NCBI GenBank assembly: GCA_014218235.1
Contig: CM024760.1
Coordinates: 10,148,049-10,212,048 of the forward strand
DNA: 64,000 bases
Source: Colocasia esculenta
Taxonomy: Eukaryota > Streptophyta > Magnoliopsida > Alismatales > Araceae
Direction: 5' to 3'
Part shown: in pieces, positions 12,145 through 22,087 of the stretch
Layout: each line of letters starts with the position of its first letter
How positions within the stretch are numbered: the first letter of the stretch is position 1
Translations under genes and position numbers: made by a program
Notes under the pieces: generated by a model
Database searches by the model: none
Seen by the model: the letters and a program-made list of their open reading frames with translations, nothing else
What the model was told of the DNA's origin: nothing

Positions 12145-14747
12145 ATGGCGAGCAAGGGGAAAGCCGCTGCCGGAGCTAGCGGGGTGACTGTCGCAGTGCC
12201 GAGCGGACCACGATACCGCCACTTCAGTGGTCTTCGTGAGCGCTTCCGGATTGGGGACGTGTACGAGATCGTCGACGCCAGGGAAAGCGACACGATCCTG
12301 GTGAATAAACCAGGTTGCCTGCTCCTATCCGTGGACCATCTGGAGGCAGGCTTCCGGCTGCCGTTGCCGGAGGTGGCGAAGGCGCTTCTTAACACTTGGG
12401 GCGTTTCGCCAATACAGCTGACGCCCAACACCTGGAGATACATCTGTATCTTCGGTGTTGTCTGCAAGTTAAAAGGAATCCGGGGCTCGGCGGACGTCTT
12501 CCGAGCGCACTTCAAGTTGTCTGCTTCGCGGGCGTCGGGAGCAGATGTCTACTACGCCAAGCACCGAACAGACCGGATGCACATCGGCCTGTCCAGCAAG
12601 TACTCCAACAACAAGGGTTGGATGGACAGGCTGCTCTTCGTGCGTCGCCGGAGTGGTGCTGAGTGGGGATTCCCCACTGTTATGCGTTCTGCGCGGAAGG
12701 ACAGCTTTCCGAAGCTGATCCAGGATGAGGCGAAGGCGTCGGACGAACTTCTCCGAGCAGGTGTTCGGAATGGAGAAGGATACGTGACCGAGTACCTGCT
12801 CGTCAAGTACGGGTTGAGCAAACCGTGGAGTAAGTACACGACCTTTCGATCGTTTACTTGTTGGTTTTAAATGAATTTGCTCTAACTCTTCTTCTTCTCC
12901 TTTCATGTGCAGCTGCCGCGGAGCTGGAGGCTGGACGGGATCAGGAGGTGAACGAAGACTTCTCCGAGCAGATCCCTGTCACGGCGCACATGGTGTTCGA
13001 GAGCGATGATGTCGCGGCAGTTGTTCGGGTTCCCTCTGCCGTGAGGGTTAGTACCGCGGTAACAACGGCGCTCACCGCTCCTTCGCCTGCCACGAAGCGT
13101 CCTGCCGAAGCACGGGCCTCTGAAAAGGGGCCCGAAAGGATCCGACTGAAGAAGAAGGCCACCAAGGAGGTGGTTCCGGCTGGAATTCGGGCTTCTTTGG
13201 TGGAGGGTGAAGGAGCGAGCCGGCCTTCTGCTTCTGCCAAGAAGAGGCCGGTTCTGTTTGAAGAGAGCGCGGAGGAGGAGGAACAGCTCCGTGCTCGGAA
13301 GAGGAAGAAAGCAGTCCAAGCTACCCCTCCACGCGACGAGGAGGGAGTTAAAGAAGAGGAGGAGGTGCAGTTGCTGCTGCACAGGAAAAGCAGGGCCGTG
13401 CAATCGGCCGATGAAGGAGTGCCACGGGTGGCTTCCACAGAGCGCCCAGAGGTCGCGCAGGAGATGGCGACCGAGCTGGGGCTCGTCGTCGTGAGCGACG
13501 GGTCCAGAAGCCCTGCTCTGGAAGAGGCCAGGGGCTCTACCTGCTCGAAGGATGGGGAGCCCTCTGGTGCTTCCGACGTCGGTGGTGCGGAGCACGGTGC
13601 CACCAGCAACACTGCGGAGGCTCCTTCCGGAAGGAGCGGAGGGATTGCGGCGTCTCCTGTTCGGCGGGAGGAGGTCGCCGATGCGACGGAGATTTCCGCC
13701 CCTGCTGGGGTGGTCTTGAGCGGCGTGGTGGCGGCAGCGCCAGCCACGATTCTCTCTTCGGAGCAAGAAGTGGTTCCTGCAGCGGGGGCCACTGAAGAGG
13801 CGGCCGCAACAACAAGGGCGTCCGAAGAGGTTGCCACTTCCATCGGGGGAATCCTGCCCCCCATGCCCCCCTCCGAGGTGGTTGCTAATGAAGAAGCAAC
13901 CTCCAAGGCAGTCGAAGGTAATGGGGGGGAGGCTGCGGGTGCTGTTCGGGCTGAAGAGTCCGAAGACGACCGAAGACCTCTTAGAGAGGGGCTTCTGAAG
14001 AGACCTCTCGGAGTTCCTTCGGTGGCAGCGCTGGAGGCGACCCTTCGTCGGATGGAGGATACGCCAAGAGAGCTGCCTGCGAGCCCCACTGCTTCTCGTC
14101 TTGAACGGTTGGCAAGGTGCTTGGACCTTCCTTCCGAACAGACTCCGGAGAAGTCAGTGGAAGGTTACCAGCCGGAGTGGCAGACAGAAGATGGTTTGAG
14201 CGACGTCGACGTAGAGGCGCTTGCGGACGAAATGTCCAAGTCGCTGGCCACTCTGAAGGCTTTAGCTGTTCGGGGCCAGAGACAGAGGTATCTCTACGAG
14301 GCGCAGGTAGCCTTCTGTGATGACCTTTCGGCAAGGCATAAAGCTCGCGAGGCGGCGCTGGAGGAGGAGGTGAAGGACCTCAGAGCTGCTCTTCATGCCG
14401 CGAAGCTGGATGCTACCTTGGCGCGGGCCGAAAAGGACGCCCTAGCCAAGGTAGTAGTAGATGCGGAGGCCCGTGCCGTTGCTGACTATAAGGCTGGGCC
14501 AGAGTACAAGGAAGACTTGGAGCAGTATGGGGCTCGCTGCTACAAAGTGGGCCTCAATGCTGGGAAGGAGGTGGGGGAGAGGCTTTCCTGGGCCGAACGC
14601 ACCCAAGAAGCCTTCGAGGCTGCTGTTCGGGAATGTCGACGCCGTACCCAAGATGTCCGCTTAGATGGTGTGCGGTTCGCACAATTTCAGTCTGGGCGGA
14701 TGCCTTCTTCGGGTGAGGATGCTGGTCCTTCCGAACAAGCTCCTTAA
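12145..14747 (+). CDS. spliced antisense gene of Tat-1 (putative gypsy-type transposon protein)
   Basis: Two exons, 12145-12829 and 12913-14747, joined by a canonical intron (GTAAGT...TGTGCAG) at phase 1. The split codon becomes Thr and the frame then runs open for 611 codons. Exon 1 holds a globular domain resembling the plant 'putative gypsy type transposon' family (PF04195): a WGVSPIQLTPNTW core, then VVCKLKGI and a WGFPTVMR segment near the end. Exon 2 is low-complexity Ala/Glu/Lys-rich, with a probable coiled coil around AALEEEVKDLRAALHAAKLD. I chose ATG 12145 (MASKGKAAAG) because it follows the TATA-like box; an in-frame ATG at 12055 is also possible. Genes of this kind, opposite to gag-pol and between pol and the 3' LTR, are known extra ORFs of Tat elements. 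Their function is unknown. This copy has no visible lesion, unlike its relative at 39.7-41.7 kb. Confidence 0.85.
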
Positions 14748-15056
14748 TCCCCTTGCCTCACGTCTTCTTGTACTTCGCTTTTTGTAACATCGGCCAAGGA
14801 AGGCTGTTTGTAAGCACAAGAACTTCTTATAAATGAAATCCTCTGCTTTACGAGTTTTTCTGTAGCGTCACTTTCTCTATCTTCTCCCTGTTGTGGTTGT
14901 TCCTGCTCGGATCGGAATCCGTTAGCTTCGTGAGCATTGCATGTAAGACGCAGATCGTTGGGTACCGTAAAGGGGGTTCCGATCAGGTATATATGCCAAA
15001 TGCTCGTGAAGCAACAGGAGTAGGGAGAAGAGAGGTAGGATGCTGAAAGAAGGCTT

Positions 15057-16364
15057 TTATAGATGATAAGCCTTAAGATTAGAGACATGCCAAGTCCTGG
15101 GAATGGCCTCGCCACTAGGAGTAGTTAGCTTATATGAGCCTTTCCCAAGGACGTGGGTGACCTGATAAGGTCCTTCCCATTTGACGGCAAGTTTGCCGAC
15201 TGCTCTTCGGGGGTCCGAAGCCGAACAGCGGCGCAAGACCAAATCTCCCACGTTGAACCGCCTCTCCTTGACTCGCGCATTATAATATTGCGCAAGCCGT
15301 TGTTGATAAGAAACGAGGCGAATGCTGGCGTCGCTTTGTCGTTCGCCCAGCATGTCCAAGTTCTCTCGGAGAGCACGGTTATTGGCGGCTTCGTCGAAGT
15401 GGGTTGTTCGGATGGTTGGAAGGGCTACTTCCAAAGGTACAACTGCTTCTGAGCCGTAGGCTAGGTGGAAAGGTGTTTCCCCTGTAGCTACCCGAGCAGT
15501 TGTTCGGTGACACCAAAGGACATTTGGGAGCTCATCGATCCATGATCCACCTGCAGCCTCCACTCTGGTTCGGATCCCGTGCAGCAATGTTCGGTTGGCG
15601 TTTTCGACCAAACCGTTAGCCTGGGGATGAGCCACGGAGGTGAAGTGGTTGTAGATCCCGAGCTCGGCGCACTTTTGCTTGAAGAAGGTGCTGTCGAACT
15701 GTCTCCCGTTGTCAGATGTAATCACCCTTGGGATGCCAAACCTGCAGAGAAGGTTCTTCCATACGAACTTCCACGCGGCTTGTTCGGTGATTGTGGCAAC
15801 GGGTTCGGCCTCGATCCACTTGGTGAAGTAGTCGATGGCCACGAAAAGGAACTTTTTCCGCCCTTGGGCCTCTGGAAAGGGGCCCAAGATGTCAATGCCC
15901 CATCTGGCGAAGGGGCGCGGCTCGAACAGACTGTGAAGCTGTTCGGCCGGTTGCTTGATGAGTACTCCGAACTTTTGGCATTCTGGACACTTCCTAACGA
16001 AGGACATGCAATCCTTCTGAAGGGAAGGCCACCAGAACCCTGCTCGGATGAGGCTGCGCGCTAGCGTTCTGCCCCCCAGATGGCTTCCGCACAGCCCCTC
16101 GTGAACTTCCTCTGTGGCCGCAAGGGCCTCCTCAGGGTTGAGGCAACGCAGAAGAGGTCTTGCAAGGGACCGCCGGTACAGCTTGCCTTCTACGAGGGTG
16201 AAATGCTGCGAGCGCATCCTGACTTTCCGAGCTTCATCCTGCTCGGGCGGAAGCTCACCTCGGAGGAGGTACGCCACGAGAGGGTCCACCCAACTTGGGG
16301 TTGGTGGGCCCGTTTCTATGGCGGCTACATCAATCTCTGTGCTCGGCAAGGCGAGCTCTTCAAT
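15057..16364 (-). CDS. integrase region of Tat-1 polyprotein
   Basis: This encodes the enzyme that inserts retroviral-type cDNA into chromosomal DNA. An HHCC zinc-binding region ends CPECQKF. The DDE core is visible as DILGPFP, SDNGRQFD and a glutamate in NGLVENANR. The C-terminal GDLVLRR / KWEGPYQV segment is typical of gypsy integrases, and the product ends WHVSNLKAYHL. It continues pol, but relative to the RNase H frame it is displaced by one base. The overlap lies near 16,365, where the pol frame runs into SLKSSPCRAQ and the integrase frame reads IEELALPSTE. A one-base deletion is the simplest explanation and would block integrase synthesis from this copy. All catalytic residues look intact. 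Confidence 0.93.
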   Translation of the reverse strand: MEELALPSTEIDVAAIETGPPTPSWVDPLVAYLLRGELPPEQDEARKVRMRSQHFTLVEGKLYRRSLARPLLRCLNPEEALAATEEVHEGLCGSHLGGRTLARSLIRAGFWWPSLQKDCMSFVRKCPECQKFGVLIKQPAEQLHSLFEPRPFARWGIDILGPFPEAQGRKKFLFVAIDYFTKWIEAEPVATITEQAAWKFVWKNLLCRFGIPRVITSDNGRQFDSTFFKQKCAELGIYNHFTSVAHPQANGLVENANRTLLHGIRTRVEAAGGSWIDELPNVLWCHRTTARVATGETPFHLAYGSEAVVPLEVALPTIRTTHFDEAANNRALRENLDMLGERQSDASIRLVSYQQRLAQYYNARVKERRFNVGDLVLRRCSASDPRRAVGKLAVKWEGPYQVTHVLGKGSYKLTTPSGEAIPRTWHVSNLKAYHL

Positions 16365-18652
16365 GAAACAGAGCGAGAAGGGGTGATGTCACCTGAAGAT
16401 GCCAATTTGGCCAGTGCATCAGCTCGCGCGTTCTGCTCCCGCGGAACATGTATAACCTCGAAGTATACGAGGCCCTCTGTCTGGCTCTTGACCTGTTGGA
16501 GGTATTGAGCCATGCGGGGTTCCCTTGCTCCGAACTGTCCGCTCACCTGGCTGGCAACCAGCTGGGAGTCACTAAAGACTCTGAGCCGAACGGCCCCGAG
16601 GTGCCTAGCCATGCGGATACCGGACAGCAAAGCTTCGTACTCGGCGACGTTGTTGGAGGCTGGAAAGCGGAAACGGAGGGCGTATTGGAACTCTAACCCC
16701 TCTGGGGAGGTGAGGACCAAACCTGCCCCGCTTCCGGTCACACAAGAGGATCCGTCAACATAGAGCTCCCATGGGGGCTCGTCTGCCAACGGCGGATCCT
16801 GCTCGGCCGGGAGGGTACATTCCGCCACAAAGTCCGCAAGCGCCTGTGCTTTAATCGCCGTCCTCGGCCGGAAGCTGATGTCAAACTCACCAAGCTCTAT
16901 CGCCCACTTGACCAACCTGCCGGAAGCCTCCGGCCGCTGAAGGATGGATTTCAACGGTTGATCGGTCAGGATTGTAACGGAATGGGCCTGGAAATAAGGC
17001 CTAAGCTTCCGAGCAGCTGTGACGAGAGCAAGGGCGAGTTTTTCTGCCCTGGGGTACCTCCTTTCAGCTTCTTGGAGGACCCTGCTGATGTAGTAAACAG
17101 GATGTTGTGCCGCTCCTACTTCTCTGATCAAAACCGCGCTGATGGAGTGTTCAGTGACCGAGAGGTACACGAACAAGGGTTCTCCGAGCACAGGCTTTGA
17201 GAGAACAGGAGGGGCTGCCAAATATGTCTTCAGCTCAGTGAAGGCAGCTTCGCATTCGTCAGTCCACAGTACTTGCCCCCCTTGCTTCGAGGCGTTTTTA
17301 GGGCCTCGGAGCAACTTGAAGAAGTTAAAACTTCTTTCTGCTGCTCGGGACATGAACCTGTTCAGCGCGGCAAGACGTCCTGTTAGACGCTGGACGTCGC
17401 GCACTGTCTTCGGACTGGACATCTCAAGTACGGCTTGGATTTTTTCCGGGTTCGCCTCTATTCCCCTGTTTGATACGAGGAACCCGAGGAACTTACCCGA
17501 CCGAACACCAAACGCGCATTTGGCCGGATTGAGCTTCATATTATACCTTCGCAGAGTTGCGAAAGTTTCCTGGAGGTCAGAAATGTGATCAGTGCTCGGA
17601 AGAGTCTTGACCAACATGTCGTCGACGTAAACCTCCATGTTTCGCCCGATCTGCTGCTCGAACATCTTGTTGACCAGCCGCTGGTAAGTCGCGCCTGCAT
17701 TCTTCAGACCAAAAGGCATCCTGGTGAAGCAGTATAAGCCTAGGTCTGTGACGAACGTAGTGGCGTCTTGATCCGGGGGATGCATGCTGATCTGGTGGTA
17801 ACCAGAGTAGGCATCCAAAAAGCTGAGGAGCTCGTGCCCGGAAGTAGCGTCCACCAGCTGATCGATGCGCGGCAATGGGAAGTTATCCTTGGGCGTTGCC
17901 TTATTAAGATCTTTGTAATCTACGCACACACGCCATTTGCCATTGGCCTTGCGTACGAGGACCACATTGGAGATCCATCTTGGATATTGGGCTTCTCGGA
18001 GGAGCCCAACAGTTCGGCTTTTGGTCACGTGATCCTGAATCACGGTCTGCCGTTCTCGGTTCACGGGTCGCCTTCTTTGCTGCACTGGCGGGATTCGTGG
18101 ATCCAACCGAAGGCGATGCACCATGACTTCCGGGGGAATGCCTGGAAGCTCGTCATCAGACCAAGCGAACACGTCCAAATTGGCCAGCAGGAAAGCTGTG
18201 TAGCGTTGCTGCTCGGCCTCTGTCAACAGGGCGCCAATGTACAAGACGTGTTCGGAGTCGTCGTCCACTTGAATGGGGATTAAGTCTTCGGCAGGCGTCC
18301 CCCGGCTGGTTGAAGGCTGATCGGAGGTCGGAAGAGCTGGATCAGCGAGTGGTTGCTTGTCTCTTAGAGAGAGGACATAGCAACGGCGAGACTCACGCTG
18401 ACACCCGAGCACTTCACCAACTCCGTTCGGAGTTGGAAACTTCATTTTCTGGTGGAGTGACGAAGGCACTGCTTTGATTCGCCCGATCAGACCTCTGCCA
18501 AGAATAGCATTGTATCCAGGCATGTTGTTGATGACCAAAAAGTCAACAATTTTGGTCACAGCTTTCGGAGCCGTTCCCAAGGTAATCGGAAGGCGAATCC
18601 TTCCCATGGGCTGAACCGAAACTCCCGAAAAGCCGAAAAGTGGCGAGTTTAC
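16325..18652 (-). CDS. reverse transcriptase, RNase H and archaeal-type RNase H of Tat-1
   Basis: This is the central pol region. First comes the end of the aspartic protease fold (MPGYNAILGRGLI). The reverse transcriptase follows, with WRVCVDYKDLN, FLDAYSGYHQI, MPFGLKNAGATY and the catalytic YVDDM at about 17,614-17,628. A first RNase H domain (FVYLSVTEHSISAVLIRE...ILTDQPL) is followed by a second, archaeal-type RNase H with DGSS, EYEALLSG, DSQL and ADALA. Two RNase H domains are characteristic of the Tat lineage. The frame is open for more than 750 codons. It is offset from gag-protease near 18,650, so expression needs a frameshift, or the copy is mutant. It copies the element RNA into DNA in cytoplasmic particles. 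Confidence 0.95.
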   Translation of the reverse strand, partial: VNSPLFGFSGVSVQPMGRIRLPITLGTAPKAVTKIVDFLVINNMPGYNAILGRGLIGRIKAVPSSLHQKMKFPTPNGVGEVLGCQRESRRCYVLSLRDKQPLADPALPTSDQPSTSRGTPAEDLIPIQVDDDSEHVLYIGALLTEAEQQRYTAFLLANLDVFAWSDDELPGIPPEVMVHRLRLDPRIPPVQQRRRPVNRERQTVIQDHVTKSRTVGLLREAQYPRWISNVVLVRKANGKWRVCVDYKDLNKATPKDNFPLPRIDQLVDATSGHELLSFLDAYSGYHQISMHPPDQDATTFVTDLGLYCFTRMPFGLKNAGATYQRLVNKMFEQQIGRNMEVYVDDMLVKTLPSTDHISDLQETFATLRRYNMKLNPAKCAFGVRSGKFLGFLVSNRGIEANPEKIQAVLEMSSPKTVRDVQRLTGRLAALNRFMSRAAERSFNFFKLLRGPKNASKQGGQVLWTDECEAAFTELKTYLAAPPVLSKPVLGEPLFVYLSVTEHSISAVLIREVGAAQHPVYYISRVLQEAERRYPRAEKLALALVTAARKLRPYFQAHSVTILTDQPLKSILQRPEASGRLVKWAIELGEFDISFRPRTAIKAQALADFVAECTLPAEQDPPLADEPPWELYVDGSSCVTGSGAGLVLTSPEGLEFQYALRFRFPASNNVAEYEALLSGIRMARHLGAVRLRVFSDSQLVASQVSGQFGAREPRMAQYLQQVKSQTEGLVYFEVIHVPREQNARADALAKLASSGDITPSRSVSLKSSPCRAQRLM

Positions 18653-20556
18653 AGGGTGAGTTGATCGGTTCGCAGACCCATGAGGACAAAACAGTCGTAA
18701 GCCAAGACATCGGGGGCGCTTCCATTATCTACCAGAATTCGGCGCACGTTACAGTGGTTGATGGTGGCCGAAACGACCAGCGCATCAGTGTGCGGGGTCG
18801 TAACCCCTACAAGATCTTCGTCCGAGAAGGTTATAGCCTCCTCGGGCTGTGCGCGTGCGGGACTGGCAGGATATGGGGCCGGCCGAACAGTCGGAGGCCT
18901 GTCTACGACATGCACTCGCCTTGCGTAATCGCGTCGGCTTCGAGTGCTTTCTCCACCTGCGCCGAAGCCTCCCGCGATCACGTTGATCTCCTGCCCATTG
19001 GGCTCGTTGTTGATCGGCTGCTCGGGAGTGCGGTCTCGGCGTCGGGGGCGCTCTTCGTTCCGGCGCACGAACCGTCCAAGGTAGCCGCGCTTGATAAGGT
19101 CTTCGATTTCGTCCTTAAGCTGGCGGCACTCGGAGGTGTCGTGGCCGTGGTCGCGATGAAAGCGACAGTACCTATTTTGATCGCGCTTCCGGGGGTCGGA
19201 GCGCATTCTCTGGGGCCACCGAACAAAAGCTTCATCCCTGATCTCTGCCAGGATTTGTTCGGGAGCCACGGTGAGGGGGGTGTAGTTGGTGAAGGGGCGC
19301 GGACGACGCGGAGAATCGCCATTGCGTCGTCCCTTCTTCCGATCACGGTCGGAACCGTTGTCGGAAGGTCGCTTTTTTTTCCGACTGCTCCCCCTGTTCG
19401 GCCCTGCTCGCCGCCAGGCTCTCCTCGCAGGCCGCGTGGCGCTGCGCGATGGAGAGTAGTTCGGCGAGGGTGGCGGGTTGCTGGACGCCGAGAGTCCTTG
19501 TAGAAAGCCGTCACGAGTGCCCTGGATGAGAGCACTGGTGGCTAGGGGGACGTCCAGGCGCGAGATGCGAAGCGCCTCTGTTCGGAACCTCTTGACGAAG
19601 TCCCAGAGTGCCTCGCCTTTCTTCTGGCGCACGGTCAGGAGAGAAGCCGCCGTCCGCGGCTGGGACCTTCCACCAAGGAAGTTGTCCCGAAAGGACTTCT
19701 TCAATTGGCGGAAGGAGGTGATAGAGCCCGCAGGGAGGGTTTCAAACCAAGCCCTGGCGGTCTCCTTAAGGGTTGCAGGGAAAGCCCTGCACTTGGCCGC
19801 ATCTGATGCTCCGTGGAACACCATATGCGATTCGAAGCCGTGGATGTGGTCGGCCGGGTCAGTTGTGCCGTCGTAGGGCGCGATGGTGGGAAGAGGGAGC
19901 TTGGAGGAGACCAGGGCCTCCAGAATCTCCCTACTGAAAGGAGAGCGGAAGTCCAAGTCGTCCTCCGCTGGAGCCTTGCCCTCCGCACGCTGAACCATCG
20001 CGTCCATGCGGCGTTCGAGGTCGACCACACGCCGGAGGCGCCTGGCGAGCTCCTGCTCGGAGTTGGCGGGGCCCCCACGTCCAGAGGCGTGGGAGTTGCC
20101 TCCCACGACCGATCGTGGCGGACGGGGTGAGACGATAGAACGCCGGGGCGAGCGCCCGCGGCGCTCTGGTGCCCGCTCTTCCGATGGAGCCCGGAGGGAC
20201 CGGCGTGGTGAGTCCGCCTGCTGCTCCTGCGGCGCTGGGGGGACGCGGGAGCGTCGATGTGACGATTCCGCCTGCCGCTCACGCGGCAGGGAAACCGCTG
20301 GGGCCGCTGCCCCTGCCAACTGGGCCTGTAGGGCGAGGCAGACGCCCGTCAACTGCTGCATTTGTCCTCGAAGCTCCGCTACTTCGAGGGCAGTTGCAGG
20401 CGCAACAGCCGGCGGTGCCGGGACGTCGTGGTTTGCGCCGGCAGTGGCGACGGCGTCATCACCAGGAGGGGATCGGCGACGGGAGTCCCCTCGTGACTGG
20501 CGAGACCTCGTCGCCCTGCTTCCTATGTTCTGGTATGAAGATCGTCCTCGAGCCAT
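18649..20556 (-). CDS. gag and protease N-terminal part of Tat-1
   Basis: 635 codons from ATG 20556 (MARGRSSYQN). The upstream frame up to the LTR overlaps the primer site and starts with TTG, so it was excluded. Basic, Arg/Ser/Pro-rich N-terminus; capsid-like core with PYDGTTDPADHIHGFE, CRAFPATLKETARAWF and LPAGSITSF; a zinc-knuckle-like CRFHRDHGHDTSEC at about residues 463-477; then the aspartic protease active site LVDNGSAPDV near residue 610. Asn replaces the usual Ser/Thr in D-S/T-G, as often seen in Tat elements. The frame stops at LRTDQLTL, while the adjacent frame continues the protease (NSPLFGFSGV). This is either a programmed or a mutational frameshift. It packages element RNA. Confidence 0.93.
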   Translation of the reverse strand: MARGRSSYQNIGSRATRSRQSRGDSRRRSPPGDDAVATAGANHDVPAPPAVAPATALEVAELRGQMQQLTGVCLALQAQLAGAAAPAVSLPRERQAESSHRRSRVPPAPQEQQADSPRRSLRAPSEERAPERRGRSPRRSIVSPRPPRSVVGGNSHASGRGGPANSEQELARRLRRVVDLERRMDAMVQRAEGKAPAEDDLDFRSPFSREILEALVSSKLPLPTIAPYDGTTDPADHIHGFESHMVFHGASDAAKCRAFPATLKETARAWFETLPAGSITSFRQLKKSFRDNFLGGRSQPRTAASLLTVRQKKGEALWDFVKRFRTEALRISRLDVPLATSALIQGTRDGFLQGLSASSNPPPSPNYSPSRSATRPARRAWRRAGPNRGSSRKKKRPSDNGSDRDRKKGRRNGDSPRRPRPFTNYTPLTVAPEQILAEIRDEAFVRWPQRMRSDPRKRDQNRYCRFHRDHGHDTSECRQLKDEIEDLIKRGYLGRFVRRNEERPRRRDRTPEQPINNEPNGQEINVIAGGFGAGGESTRSRRDYARRVHVVDRPPTVRPAPYPASPARAQPEEAITFSDEDLVGVTTPHTDALVVSATINHCNVRRILVDNGSAPDVLAYDCFVLMGLRTDQLTL

Positions 20557-20567
20557 GGCAGCGTCGA

Positions 20568-20585
20568 TTCCCACAGACGGCGCCA
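20568..20585 (-). other. primer-binding site of Tat-1
   Basis: The minus strand reads TGGCGCCGTCTGTGGGAA, two bases inside the 5' LTR (spacer TT). The first nine bases fit the CCA-terminated 3' end of a tRNA such as plant tRNA-Asp; the remainder diverges. The assignment of the tRNA is from memory of the family. Confidence 0.7.
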
Positions 20586-20587
20586 AA

Positions 20588-21360
20588 TGTGGTGGTGTGA
20601 TCCTGTTTGGACCTGAGCCAAACGGGCCTCCACTGGAATGAGAGAGGGAAGACGATTGCTGGTGAGGACGAAGACCTGCAAAACCAGAATAGGATCAGGA
20701 GGCCCGGTGAAGACCGGGGAAACCCTCCGATGCCTAAGTCAGTGGAGAGCTTGTGAGGCAGGGGGTTTCGGAATGCGAGAATGTGTTCGCGTGAGGAAGA
20801 GAACGTACCGTTGCATGGTACTGTACCTGTGCCTTTATAGGCGTCGGTGTCGAGGCCAACGTGCGTAACGTTCGGCGGATCGTGCCTGAAGAGGCGCCTT
20901 GACGCACGCGCATAACGGGTGGAGTTATGACTCTGGTGTCCGTTAGGCTGCCAGGCAGTTCACGCCCCTTGATGGTGGAGAACGTGGCCTGGGACGGTTA
21001 CAACCGTTCTGCGAGTCAGAGAACCTGCTCGGAACCCTTTGGGAATGCTTTCCGAGCAGGTGACCCACGTGGGGGCTCGAACATGCTGTTCGGTAACATC
21101 GAGGGTAGTTTCATGGAGCGGAGTCACTGTTCTTGTTCGGAAGCCGTTCATAGTTGTTCGGTGAGGGAAGGCGGGTGATCTGCTCGGAGGTACGCCGCAG
21201 CGGAACCGACAGCTTCCGATCACGGGGGTCACACAATGGAGGTCTTTGAGCCATCCTGGAGAGGGCGTGCCCTTCGATGACGGTGCCACGTTGGTTGACA
21301 GGACGTGAATGGGCCGTAACGAGCCATCATGGGCCTAGGTGACCAGATTTGGCCACCACA
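20588..21360 (-). repeat. Tat-1 5' LTR (right)
   Basis: 773 bp, the partner of 10955-11728. Being 5' with respect to gag-pol, it should drive transcription toward lower coordinates. Confidence 0.97.
20832..20841 (-). promoter_or_regulatory. TATA box in the Tat-1 5' LTR
   Basis: The minus strand reads CCTATAAAGG, a good TATA box inside the LTR. The same sequence is in the 3' LTR at 11199-11208. Confidence 0.6.
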
Positions 21361-21365
21361 AAAAG

Positions 21366-21382
21366 TACACTAAACTTTTCTC
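21366..21382. mobile_element. MITE copy 1, right end
   Basis: TACACTAAACTTTTCTC, the terminal part of the right inverted repeat of the MITE that starts at 10791. It was separated from the rest by the Tat-1 insertion and starts directly after the target duplication. Confidence 0.75.
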
Positions 21383-21627
21383 CCCCATGATATATATTAC
21401 TCGCATAATAAATATTATTACTTGTAATTCGATGGATTTTTTATGGACAAGTATATTGTACTAATCCGCACACTTATTAAAGAAAAAGTCAAAATATATT
21501 ATCATTATGCTAACTATTATACAACAAATAAAGAGATATTTATTACGTCTTCTTATAATAGCTTTGAGGAAACTTAATAGAGAAACATTTAGTGTTCCGT
21601 CGGTCAAAATATTCATCTATTTGTCTT

Positions 21628-21809
21628 GAGAAAGACTTATTGCACTTGTCCATTGTATTTTAAGTGCAATGTAACTAGACAATAATCTATGTAACATCCC
21701 TCACATGATGAGTGATAAAGTGACAATTCAATTGTTGGATGTCACATGAATTTGTTATCTAATCACATTGTACTTAAAGTACAATGGACAAGTGCAATAA
21801 ACTTTTCTC
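21628..21809. mobile_element. MITE copy 2
   Basis: 182 bp with long terminal inverted repeats. The left arm reads GAGAAAGACTTATTGCACTT and the right arm is its near-complement, ending AAGTGCAATAAACTTTTCTC. The interior shares CTAGACAATAATCTATGTA and TCACATGAATT with copy 1 at 10791. No coding capacity. Confidence 0.8.
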
Positions 21810-22077
21810 ATTTATCTTTAGACATAAACGATTGAGCGTAATAATAAAATACACATTTATTTGTATCAGTGAAATGAATAGTTAAATAATTTAATTGAAT
21901 ATTAAATATTTTGTTATAGTTATCAATATATTAACAATTAAAAATATAATGGAAACGAAACAGACGAAGCCCCCTTTGTCAGCTAGTCTACGTCGCTAGA
22001 TCTACATGCGTACCAACCAAGTTTGAGCTCACGTCATCATCCTCCCCCCGGTCTATTATATTCCCATGGGCTCCCCT
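21810..22077. other. AT-rich intergenic spacer
   Basis: No gene or repeat seen. It separates MITE copy 2 from the GC-rich upstream region of the host gene. Confidence 0.5.
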
Positions 22078-22087
22078 GCCACGTGGC
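22078..22087. promoter_or_regulatory. perfect G-box upstream of the host gene
   Basis: GCCACGTGGC, a 10-bp palindrome with the CACGTG core bound by plant bZIP and bHLH factors. Further CACGTG cores lie at about 22,320 and 22,742. It is 0.9 kb upstream of the ATG. Function is inferred from motif only. Confidence 0.5.

Larger units (their letters stand above)
10955..21360 (-). mobile_element. complete Tat-lineage Ty3/gypsy LTR retrotransposon (Tat-1)
   Basis: A 10.4-kb element read on the minus strand. Its long terminal repeats run TGTGGTGG...CCACCACA and it is flanked by the 5-bp target duplication AAAAG (10950-10954 and 21361-21365). The minus-strand order is LTR, primer site, gag-protease, reverse transcriptase with two RNase H domains, integrase, then a plus-strand gene, polypurine tract and LTR. 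The second, archaeal-type RNase H (DGSS...DSQL...ADALA) and the antisense gene between pol and the 3' LTR mark the Tat lineage. The LTRs differ at about four substitutions and one indel, so insertion was recent. It landed in the right arm of a MITE. The gag, RT and IN frames are mutually shifted, so this copy is probably not autonomous. Confidence 0.95.

Noticed and set aside
12903..14334. Long minus-strand frames (up to 382 codons) opposite exon 2 of the Tat-1 antisense gene
   Set aside because: They are shadows of a GC-rich, Ala/Glu-rich coding exon. They have Ser/Arg/Pro-rich composition and no domain.
15153..20641. Many plus-strand frames opposite Tat-1 gag-pol
   Set aside because: Complement of conserved pol and gag domains; GC-rich codon usage creates open complementary frames.
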